From positions 1-12,231 of the forward strand of contig CAZYSK010000133.1 of NCBI GenBank assembly GCA_964649415.1: a stretch of 12,231 nucleotides of DNA, given 5' to 3'. Source of the stretch: CAZYSK01 sp964649415 (GTDB taxonomy: Bacteria; Chloroflexota; Anaerolineae; B4-G1). Under the pieces are notes generated by a model. That model was not told the DNA's origin, did not search any database, and saw nothing but the letters and a program-made list of their open reading frames with translations. The translations under genes and the position numbers were made by a program. Below are positions 6,914 to 12,231 of this stretch, in pieces (positions within the stretch are counted from its first letter, which is position 1; each line of letters opens with the position of its first letter).

Positions 6914-7774
6914 TTATTCTGCTTCGGCTACCACATCGATCTGTTCTGCCTCGGTTTCCACGTCTATCTGTTCGGCCTCGACTGCCACGTCGACCTGTTC
7001 TGCTTCGTCCTCGGCGCTGACGGGTTCCGCCTCGGCTACCACGTGTATCGGTTCTGCCGGGGCCTCCGCCTCCACCTGCTCAGGTTGGGGCGAGCGGCGC
7101 ACCACGTTGAAGACGATGATCAGCAGCCCGGCTAAGACGAGGGTAGCGGCACCCACCATGTTGATCAGCAGCCAACCCGGGAAAAGAGCCGACATCCCCA
7201 TCAAGCTCAGGGCGGCTAGCACGCACATAATCACGCCGGCGATGAACAGCCCCTTCGAGCGCTGCTTGACGTTGATGATCAAGAACGCCAACCCGAGCGC
7301 GAGGGGCTCAAACGCCCACAGGACCGCCCACGTATCCCAGCGCCCGGTGAGCGCGCAGAACAGGAAGATCAGCCCGTTCGCGCCGATGAGGAAGGCTGGC
7401 AGGAGCAGCCAGATCGCCCGGATGTAGATCGCGGCCGCCAGGAACCCCAGCGCCACACCCAGCACCTCCAGCGGCCAGAGCCAGGTCCACGCGTCCCAGG
7501 CATCGAACATGCTGGTGAACAGCAGTATGCCGCCCGTGACCAGGATCGGCACGCCGGGGATGTACAGACCGCCCAGGCCCCGCTTGCCGCGCACCAGCAG
7601 GGGCGATACGGTGAAGAGCAACCCCACGCCCACGACGAGCAGCGGCCACAGCTGCCACGAGCCCCAGCGCCAGAACTCCGGTGCCCACCAGGGCAGGACG
7701 ATATTAGCGGCCAGCGCCAGCCCGCCGATCAGGATCAGCAAGACGCCCATCAGAATTGATAATCGCTTGTTCAT
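6914..7774 (-). CDS. Polytopic membrane protein with acidic repeat tail, first of a tandem pair
   Basis: A 286-residue membrane protein with about eight hydrophobic segments (about 7-27, 42-60, 74-90, 98-117, 119-139, 147-167, 175-195, 200-222), paralogous to 5752-6489 over its whole membrane part. After RRSPQPEQ (226-233) it has a strongly acidic tail, 234-286, ending in three and a third nine-residue repeats (EAEQ[VI]DVxx, starting at 257, 266, 275, 284) that the paralogue lacks. The N-terminal WQLWPLLVVGVGLLF helix resembles LiaI/LiaF-type membrane domains (inference). The ATG at 7774 has AAGGAG (7781-7786) with a 6-base spacer. Its upstream region differs from the paralogue's by about 140 bp that carry hairpins. 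The tail may bind a basic partner or cations; the function is unknown. Confidence 0.85.
   Translation of the reverse strand: MNKRLSILMGVLLILIGGLALAANIVLPWWAPEFWRWGSWQLWPLLVVGVGLLFTVSPLLVRGKRGLGGLYIPGVPILVTGGILLFTSMFDAWDAWTWLWPLEVLGVALGFLAAAIYIRAIWLLLPAFLIGANGLIFLFCALTGRWDTWAVLWAFEPLALGLAFLIINVKQRSKGLFIAGVIMCVLAALSLMGMSALFPGWLLINMVGAATLVLAGLLIIVFNVVRRSPQPEQVEAEAPAEPIHVVAEAEPVSAEDEAEQVDVAVEAEQIDVETEAEQIDVVAEAE
6917..7006 (-). repeat. 27-bp tandem repeats coding the acidic tail
   Basis: The last 30 codons of the gene are about 3.3 copies of a 27-bp unit (residues 257-286). The copies are similar at DNA as well as protein level, so the tail likely grew by slippage or unequal exchange, and copy number could vary between strains. 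Confidence 0.7.
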
Positions 7775-7917
7775 GTGTCTCTCCTTGTGTGAGAATTAGT
7801 GCAGCGGCTCCCAAATGCAAAGGGTAGCGCTTCGTACGCCGCCACTCAGCCGGACATAAAGTGTCCGGCCTATACAGGAGCGCCCCGTGAACGGGGCTTG
7901 AGGCGTGCGTGATACAC
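7775..7917 (-). promoter_or_regulatory. Hairpin-rich leader with a possible 15-codon leader peptide
   Basis: Between the conserved upstream block and the ATG at 7774 lie about 143 bp with no counterpart in the paralogue. They hold two perfect hairpins: GCCGGACA/TGTCCGGC at 7849-7869 and GCCCCG/CGGGGC at 7882-7897. A GTG at 7917 follows GGAGGT with a 4-base spacer, the same spacing as the paralogue's own start, and opens a 15-codon frame ending with TAG at 7870, between the second and first hairpins. This may be a relict start, or a leader peptide with attenuator-like hairpins. No U-run follows the hairpins, so attenuation is speculative. Confidence 0.3.
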
Positions 7918-7952
7918 GCCCACCTCCTCGAATGCAACCACGCGTGAGTAGC

Positions 7953-8014
7953 ATACCACATCCTGGGCCGCGCGCCTATCGGTGGGCTAACCGGTGGCTA
8001 TCGAAGGCGTATCA
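7953..8014 (-). promoter_or_regulatory. Conserved upstream block of gene 6914-7774
   Basis: Counterpart of 6529-6592 with the same ordered boxes (ATACCACATCCTG, GCCTATCGG, GCTAACCGGT, GGCTATCGAA). On the minus strand GATGTGGTATGCTAC holds a possible -10, TATGCT. The duplication that made the two genes evidently included this control region. Confidence 0.4.
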
Positions 8015-8016
8015 GC

Positions 8017-8093
8017 CGGGGAGAGAGACAAGGGGACGGGGGGACAGGGGGACAAGGAGGCGGGGAGACAAGGGGACAAGGAGAGGGGGAGAG
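8017..8093 (+). repeat. G-rich purine tract of GGGGACAAGG words
   Basis: A 77-bp run of GGGGACAAGG/GGGGAGACAAGG words with at least six G-runs of four or more. A similar tract lies at 6702-6760 upstream of the other paralogue. The plus strand has G-quadruplex potential, though one or two loops are long. No coding sense is seen in 8017-8093. Confidence 0.6.
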
Positions 8094-8097
8094 GTTC

Positions 8098-8144
8098 GTA
8101 GTGGGCGCTTCATCGCCTCAAAGAGGCGCTGAAGCGCCCACTAC
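8098..8144. terminator. 22-bp REP-like hairpin overlapping the hsdM stop codon
   Basis: Arms 8098-8119 and 8123-8144 pair over 22 bp with one mismatch (8113/8129) around an AAA loop; both ends read GTAG outward. It belongs to the same family as 283-342. The minus-strand TAG stop of the methylase gene (8141-8143) lies in the right arm. It would make a very stable hairpin starting at the stop codon, able to terminate or protect the transcript; there is no U-tract. Confidence 0.6.
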
Positions 8145-9622
8145 TCGCCTCCCAGGTCGCCTGCGATGAGGCGAAACTGCTCCAGGGCCGATTCCAGGTC
8201 CTCGACGATGTCGGCGGCCAGGAGGTCGGGCTCGGGCAGGTGGGCCGTCTCCTCCAGCGATTCGTCCCGGATCCAGAAGACGTCGAGGTTGACCTTGTCG
8301 CGCGCCATCAACTCGTCGTAGGTGAAGGCCCGCCAGCGACCGTCGGGCTCCGTCTCCGACCAGGTCGGCGTCCGCTCGTGGCGGTTCTCGGGGTTGTAGC
8401 AGCGCACGAAGTCCTCCAGGTCCTCGCGGGTGAGGGGATCGCGCACCAGCGTGAAGTGCTTGTTGGTGCGCAGGTCGTAGATCCACAGCTCCCGCGTGGC
8501 GGCGGTGGCGCTGCCGGGGCGGCGGTCGAAGAACAGCACGTTGGCCTTGACGCCCTGGGCGTAGAAGACGCCCGTGGGCAGCCGCAGCAGCGTGTGCACG
8601 TCGCACTCGTGCAGCAGCTTGCGCCGCACCGTCTCGCCGGCGCCGCCCTCGAACAGGACGTTGTCCGGCACGACGACGGCGGCCCGCCCGTGGATCTCCA
8701 GAATGGAGCGCACGTGCTGTACGAAGTTGAGCTGCTTGTTGCTGGTCGAGGTCCAGAAATCCTGGCGCACGATAGCCTGGGCCTCGCGGCGCAGCTCGCC
8801 CTCGTCGGTGATGTAGGTGACGCTGCTCTTCTTCCCGAAGGGTGGATTAGTGAGCACCACGTCGAAGTACTGGCCTGGATGGCTGACCAGCGAGTCGTCC
8901 ACGCGGATGGGGCTCTTGCCCCCGTTGGCCCCGATACCGTGCAGGTACAGGTTCATCACACACAGGCGGGCGGTGTTGTCCACGATCTCCCAGCCGTGGA
9001 GCGCCTGGTGGTTCAGGTGCTCGTACTGGCTGCGGTTCAGGTCGTGGTGCCGGGCGACGTAGGTGTGGGCGGCGATGAGGAAACCGCCGGTGCCCGCCGC
9101 CGGGTCACAGACCGTCTGGCCCGGCGCGGGGCGCATGACGTCCACGATGGCCTGGATCAACGGGCGGGGGGTGAAGTACTGGCCCGCGCCGGACTTGACG
9201 TCCTGGGCGTTCTTCTCCAACAGCCCCTCGTAGATCTCGGCCTTGACGTCCATGTCGAGCCCGGTCCAGGTCTCGCCGTCGATGAGCGTGATCAGGCGGC
9301 GCAGCTTGGCCGGGTCCTGGATGCGGTTCTGGGCCTTGCGGAAGATGACGGGGATCAGCCCAGCGCCCTGTCCCAGCTCGCTGAGGATCTGGCGGTAGTG
9401 CTGCTCCAGCGCCGCCCCCTCCAGGTCGCGCAGGCTGGCCCAGCCGTACTCCGGCGGGATGGCGCTGGTCTTGCCGAACTCGCGCTCCTGCTCGTCGGCC
9501 ATCTTGAGGAAGAGCAGGTAGGTGAGCTGCTCGACGTAGTCGCCGTAGGACACGCCGTCGTCGCGGAGGACGTTGCAGTAGTTCCACAGGCGTTGGACGA
9601 TGGTTGCGGGTTCGGTGGCCAA
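8141..9622 (-). CDS. hsdM: Type I restriction-modification DNA methylase subunit
   Basis: A 493-residue N6-adenine DNA methyltransferase, the modification subunit of type I systems, which acts with an HsdS specificity subunit. The helical N-terminal domain opens with ATEPATIVQRLWNYCNVL, then QYFTPRPLI (148-156), SAM-binding motif I DPAAGTGGF (173-181) and catalytic NPPF (259-262) follow in order. Length and motifs are complete. I chose a TTG start at 9622: AAGGAGG (9631-9637) is 8 bases away, and in the partial copy at 10995-11072 an ATG aligns exactly with this TTG. A GTG at 9673 has no SD. No hsdS or hsdR follows; the next gene downstream is an unrelated membrane protein. It could be an orphan methylase or part of a split locus. 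The gene ends inside a REP-like hairpin. Confidence 0.93.
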   Translation of the reverse strand: MATEPATIVQRLWNYCNVLRDDGVSYGDYVEQLTYLLFLKMADEQEREFGKTSAIPPEYGWASLRDLEGAALEQHYRQILSELGQGAGLIPVIFRKAQNRIQDPAKLRRLITLIDGETWTGLDMDVKAEIYEGLLEKNAQDVKSGAGQYFTPRPLIQAIVDVMRPAPGQTVCDPAAGTGGFLIAAHTYVARHHDLNRSQYEHLNHQALHGWEIVDNTARLCVMNLYLHGIGANGGKSPIRVDDSLVSHPGQYFDVVLTNPPFGKKSSVTYITDEGELRREAQAIVRQDFWTSTSNKQLNFVQHVRSILEIHGRAAVVVPDNVLFEGGAGETVRRKLLHECDVHTLLRLPTGVFYAQGVKANVLFFDRRPGSATAATRELWIYDLRTNKHFTLVRDPLTREDLEDFVRCYNPENRHERTPTWSETEPDGRWRAFTYDELMARDKVNLDVFWIRDESLEETAHLPEPDLLAADIVEDLESALEQFRLIAGDLGGE

Positions 9623-9674
9623 GACAGTACCCTCCTTCACCCGTTCTATCACTACCAGCTTACCACTCCCCACC

Positions 9675-10595
9675 CTACCAATCGGGGTCGCCCATCACTA
9701 GAATCTCCGAACCGTCCTCCGTGCGCACGCGCCGTCCCACGGTCCGCTCGAAGTGAACGACCTCTTCCGGGGGCTTGCCGTGGCGAGTCAGGTCGTCGAA
9801 ATCGTCCATCGTGAAGGAAGGAGTGTCTGGACCGTCAGGCAAGGATAGCACGCGGCGCTCGAAAACCTCCCGGGCGTCAATCAGGTCGGCCGGCAAACGA
9901 ATCTTGGCCGCCCGGTTGCAGTTGAGAGCGGTCAGGATCACGGTCTTGGCCCGTTCGGCGTCAACGGACTCCGGCTCCATTCCCCCACCCTTCCACACTC
10001 CCAGGACCTCCCTACGCAACGTTGTGGGGAAACGCCGGGGAGTCAAGAGGATGTCTTTGACGGAGCCGTTCCACGGCGGGTTATAGTCGAGCAGAAAGCC
10101 CATGCCCTGGGCGCGTCTCTTCTTGGGATTCGTGTACCAAAACACCACCGCGTAGGCCTGCGACTTCTCGCCCAGCAGCGCTTCGTCGTCGTAGTAATAG
10201 GCCTCGAGGAACAGGCCCGGTGGGGTTTGAAGGGGTTTGATGTCCACGCCCGCCGCCTCCAGCCAGGCCAGTGCCAGGGGCCGCAAGTCCGGACCCAACG
10301 ATCGAACGAGAACCATCTCCTCCAACGTGCCTGCGTGGCCGCGCCGGCCCAACCAGCAGGGCAGGACGCCCTCCAGCCGGGCGCGCGCCGGCTCCGGCGC
10401 GGCCTGGTAGGCCCGCAGCATCGTCATCACCATGAGCTCCGATTCGACGTCGCGCGCCAGCACGTCCAGGTCATCTTCGAGAGCCGCATCGTCCTTGCGA
10501 AGCAGCGACTCGTCGGCCCACAGGTTGTCCAGGCGGGGCCTCAAGGCGGTCGCCGGGGAGAACCTGCGCGTTCTTCTCTTCTTGCGTTTGCTCAT
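9675..10595 (-). CDS. Uncharacterised 306-residue protein upstream of hsdM
   Basis: I do not recognise this family. It starts with a very basic stretch (KRKKRRTRR, 3-11), continues with a probably helical, acidic and Leu/Ala-rich half (about 20-118), then a mixed beta-like region with EAYYYDDEALLGEKSQAYAV (131-150), FWYTNPKKRR (152-161), GFLLDYNPPW (166-175) and RRFPTTLRREVLGVWKGGG, ending MGDPDW. No signal peptide, membrane segment or clear catalytic motif is visible. The ATG at 10595 lies 11 bases after GAGG; a GTG at 10607 directly follows that SD and is too close. It ends 52 bp before the hsdM TTG, so both are likely co-transcribed. Codon use and the unbroken frame look real. Any role with the methylase is only by neighbourhood. 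Confidence 0.75.
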   Translation of the reverse strand: MSKRKKRRTRRFSPATALRPRLDNLWADESLLRKDDAALEDDLDVLARDVESELMVMTMLRAYQAAPEPARARLEGVLPCWLGRRGHAGTLEEMVLVRSLGPDLRPLALAWLEAAGVDIKPLQTPPGLFLEAYYYDDEALLGEKSQAYAVVFWYTNPKKRRAQGMGFLLDYNPPWNGSVKDILLTPRRFPTTLRREVLGVWKGGGMEPESVDAERAKTVILTALNCNRAAKIRLPADLIDAREVFERRVLSLPDGPDTPSFTMDDFDDLTRHGKPPEEVVHFERTVGRRVRTEDGSEILVMGDPDW

Positions 10596-10616
10596 AAGAA
10601 TACACACCTCGCTTAA

Positions 10617-10982
10617 TCAGATGGGATACGCCCCCAACCCTGCGCGCAGCGCATCCTTGAAATCCACATCGTGTCTTGCTCCCACTGCATTCATCACCAA
10701 CCGTACTGGGATGGCGACTCACCGTGCTGCTCCAGGATGATGGGGACCTCGATATCCATGTCTGGATCCACGCGTTCCAGGGTGACGTCGAATATCCAAG
10801 AATGGTGCCCGGGCTGCCGTTGCCAATGGTCACACTCCGCAGCACTCGTTCATGTCTCGGCAAGAAACTGATCCCTTCGAACGATCGTCCGTATGTCATC
10901 GGACTCCCGTCTTCCTTTGGGGTTGTGCTAACGCGTCCGGCAGGCGCATTTGCGCGGTCTCCTGTTCCACTTCGTGCGCCAT
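10617..10982 (-). pseudogene. Broken coding region or set of coupled tiny ORFs
   Basis: Four short protein-like stretches follow one another in changing frames. A 28-codon ORF (10982-10896, MAHEVEQETAQMRL...) ends in TGA overlapping an ATG (ATGA, 10899-10896), which opens MTYGRSFEGISFLPRH. The reading then makes best sense in another frame (WIFDVTLERVDPDMDIEVPI, ending TGG-TGA at 10694). That TGA overlaps an ATG by one base and leads into MNAVGARHDVDFKDALRAGL, ending at 10617. Composition suggests one gene of about 120 codons with two or three frameshifts, or less likely coupled micro-ORFs. No family is recognised. It ends 21 bp before the ATG of the 306-residue gene. Confidence 0.4.
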
Positions 10983-10994
10983 AGCATCCCCTAT

Positions 10995-11072
10995 TCATTC
11001 CCACTGATGCATTCCCAGGACGTTGCAGTAGTTGTACAGGCATTGGACGATGGTTGCAGGTTCGGTGACCAT
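10995..11072 (-). pseudogene. 5' fragment of an hsdM-like gene
   Basis: A 25-codon frame starting MVTEPATIVQCLYNYCNVL copies the first codons of the hsdM at 8141-9622. At DNA level 11017-11071 matches 9567-9621 at 50 of 55 positions. After CNVL the similarity stops and the frame ends in GMHQWE and TGA. It has its own SD-like GAGGGTAG, which contains the stop codon of the transposase gene upstream. It is best read as a truncated relic of a second hsdM or of a partial duplication. Confidence 0.7.
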
Positions 11073-11079
11073 AGATCGT

Positions 11080-11778
11080 CTACCCTCGATTGAACGGATT
11101 GGGCGGCGCATCGGGATGCAGTTGGTCTTCCTCCCAAAGCGCCGGGTTGTGTTCCGTATAATCGTAGATGCGCCGGTACGAGGTGTCGTTGCGGATGATG
11201 TGTTCCCAGTAGTTGCGCTGCCAGAGGCGTCCATCGAACGGAGACCATCCCCTTTCTCGGACACCCATGATGTATTCATGAGTCGTGATGGACTTGAACA
11301 CCCCGACCACATCCCCCAACGTCGGGCGTCGCGCTGCCTCGGGATTCGTAGGGGCAGGCCTTGTGCCTGCCCTGGGAGTTGTGCCCGCATCAGGGCAACC
11401 ACAAGGGTTGCCCCTACGAGACGGCTTTGGGATAGGCGCTAGATCCGCATCCGGGCAGCCACAAGGGTCATCCCCACAGGGTGACCGCGGGGCAGGCGAT
11501 CTTGGGATATCGTTGAGGACGATAATCGCGTGGAAGTGATTGGGCATAATAGCGTACGCATCCGATTGAACGTTGGGAAACCGTTCGGGGATACATTCCC
11601 ACACAGCCTGCACCATGCGTCCGGCAGCGTTCAACACCATTCCGTCATCCACTACGTCTCCGAACAAGCAGACGTGCCCTTGCGTACAGATGGTGACGAA
11701 ATACGCCCCTGGTGACGCGTAATCGTATCCCTTTAGGCGGATAGAACGCCGATGGTGTTTCTGGGGATCATATGGCAC
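11080..11778 (-). CDS. REP-associated tyrosine transposase (RAYT, Y1/HUH family)
   Basis: A 232-residue Y1-type HUH nuclease. It opens with a typical RAYT segment (RRSIRLKGYDYASPGAYFVT, 10-29; then ICTQ), has AYAIMPNHFHAIIVL (74-88) with the metal-binding HFH at 81-83, and a C-terminal LWQRNYWEHIIRND (185-198) in which Y190 is the likely catalytic tyrosine, followed by YRRIYDYTEHNPALW. RAYTs cut and join single-stranded REP hairpins preceded by GTAG and are thought to spread them. Residues about 100-144, between the HUH motif and the LGDVVGVFKSI helix, are translated REP sequence. The GTG start at 11778 has AGGAGG with an 8-base spacer. The last codons, including the TAG, resemble the hsdM leader. 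It appears catalytically intact and is flanked by its probable substrates. Confidence 0.9.
   Translation of the reverse strand: MPYDPQKHHRRSIRLKGYDYASPGAYFVTICTQGHVCLFGDVVDDGMVLNAAGRMVQAVWECIPERFPNVQSDAYAIMPNHFHAIIVLNDIPRSPAPRSPCGDDPCGCPDADLAPIPKPSRRGNPCGCPDAGTTPRAGTRPAPTNPEAARRPTLGDVVGVFKSITTHEYIMGVRERGWSPFDGRLWQRNYWEHIIRNDTSYRRIYDYTEHNPALWEEDQLHPDAPPNPFNRG
11348..11480. repeat. REP hairpins inside the RAYT coding sequence
   Basis: A plus-oriented REP (GTAG at 11348, stem GGGCAGGC/GCCTGCCC, loop CTTGT, to 11372) faces a minus-oriented one (11393-11417, stem GGGCAACC/GGTTGCCC, loop ACAAG, then CTAC). A decayed minus-oriented copy lies at 11445-11480. The two minus-oriented copies are 60 bp apart, so their translation repeats with a period of 20 residues (PCGCPDA at 105-111 and 125-131). 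The frame of the transposase stays open throughout. Confidence 0.85.
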
Positions 11779-11853
11779 AGCGCTAGCCTCCTATCCCAAC
11801 TGAACACTGTTCCCACCCTAGCATGATCATCGCCCACCACCGCCATCCACGCC

Positions 11854-12127
11854 GGGCGACCACAAGGGTCGCCCCTACAATGCCCAACCTAGATCGCGTT
11901 TCTCGAATCCCACGCCACCCCATGGCCCGCCCCCCCACCGTCTGGTAGGGGCAGGTCTTGTACCTGCCCTCCTCGTGCCTGCCCTCCCCTGGGCGACCAC
12001 AAGGGTCGCCCCTACAATGGCCAACCCAGATCGTGTCTCTGGAATCGCACGCCACCGCGTCACCCCACGGCCCGCTCCCCCCCATCGCCATCGTAGGGGC
12101 AGGTCTCGTGCCTGCCCTCCCCCCACC
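11854..12127. repeat. 137-bp tandem duplication of a paired-REP unit
   Basis: 11854-11990 and 11991-12127 are two copies of one unit: a minus-oriented REP (stem GGGCGACC/GGTCGCCC, ending CTAC at 11878 and 12015), a spacer of about 70 bp with common words (CCAACC, AGATCG, GAATC, CACGCCACC), then a plus-oriented REP headed GTAG (11945 and 12093). Only scattered substitutions and small indels separate the copies. The array sits just upstream of the transposase gene start; no gene is seen in 11779-12231. Confidence 0.8.
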
Positions 12128-12231
12128 GCCATCGTAGGGGCAGGTCTTGTGCCTGCCCTCCCCCCACTGCCATCGCAGGGGCAGGTCTCGTGCCTGCCCT
12201 CCCCCCACCGCCATCGTAGGGGCAGGTCTTG
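12081..12231 (+). repeat. 41-bp tandem REP array, cut by the window edge
   Basis: REP heads recur at exact 41-bp steps: 12093, 12134, 12175 and 12216. Each unit is a C-rich spacer (CCCCCCACCGCCATC type), the GTAG head (GCAG in the third), stem GGGCAGGT/GCCTGCCC and loop CTTGT or CTCGT. The last copy runs off the window, so the copy number is unknown. Confidence 0.85.

Noticed and set aside
9623..9673. GTG start of hsdM at 9673
   Set aside because: No SD, while TTG at 9622 has AAGGAGG and aligns with the ATG of the hsdM fragment at 11072.
11802..11812. Palindrome GAACACTGTTC upstream of the transposase as an SOS box
   Set aside because: GAAC/GTTC are separated by three bases rather than the four of the Gram-positive LexA site, and a single 11-bp palindrome is weak evidence; another operator remains possible.
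11783..12214. 143-codon minus-strand frame in the REP array
   Set aside because: It is only translated REP repeats (RAGTRPAPT-like), without an SD or family.
12081..12231. CRISPR array
   Set aside because: The 41-bp units repeat throughout, spacers included; there are no unique spacers and no cas genes.

Overview
This is a GC-rich stretch of bacterial chromosome. Every convincing gene lies on the minus strand, so all gene orders below are read from high to low coordinate. The repeats are of the kind common in Chloroflexota (Anaerolineae-like) genomes: GTAG-headed hairpins, GGGGACAAGG-type purine tracts and an AAACCAGGTTT hairpin. With the gene content they suggest that phylum, but this is an inference from style; no marker gene is present.

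Layout from the right. 11779-12231 is a dense array of REP hairpins. 11080-11778 is a REP-associated tyrosine transposase (RAYT) that carries copies of the same REP hairpins in frame inside its own coding sequence. 10617-11072 is debris: a 5' fragment of a type I methylase gene and a set of short overlapping frames that look like a broken gene. 9675-10595 encodes an unrecognised 306-residue protein. 8141-9622 encodes a type I restriction-modification methylase subunit (HsdM), with no hsdS or hsdR in view; its stop codon lies inside a REP-like hairpin.

4826-7774 holds two tandem paralogous polytopic membrane proteins, the first with an acidic repetitive tail, followed by a probable lipoprotein with a DUF2807 head-GIN/toastrack-type beta domain. 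After three short hairpins come a MacB/LolD-type ABC ATPase (3921-4646) and a two-module FtsX-type permease (1548-3920) that abut exactly. I read 1548-7774 as one envelope-stress or envelope-maintenance locus, by analogy with Lia/Psp-like systems where membrane-helix and toastrack proteins occur together. A membrane acyltransferase (348-1472) follows after a hairpin, and 1-342 is another REP cluster.

The strongest unusual signal is the relation between the RAYT and its repeats. Several hairpin families start with GTAG. Their stems change by compensatory substitutions while the GTAG head stays fixed and the loop changes little. Copies sit between genes and in frame within at least two genes. 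In the membrane protein at 5752-6489 the REP adds exactly eight codons relative to its paralogue, with no other change in alignment.
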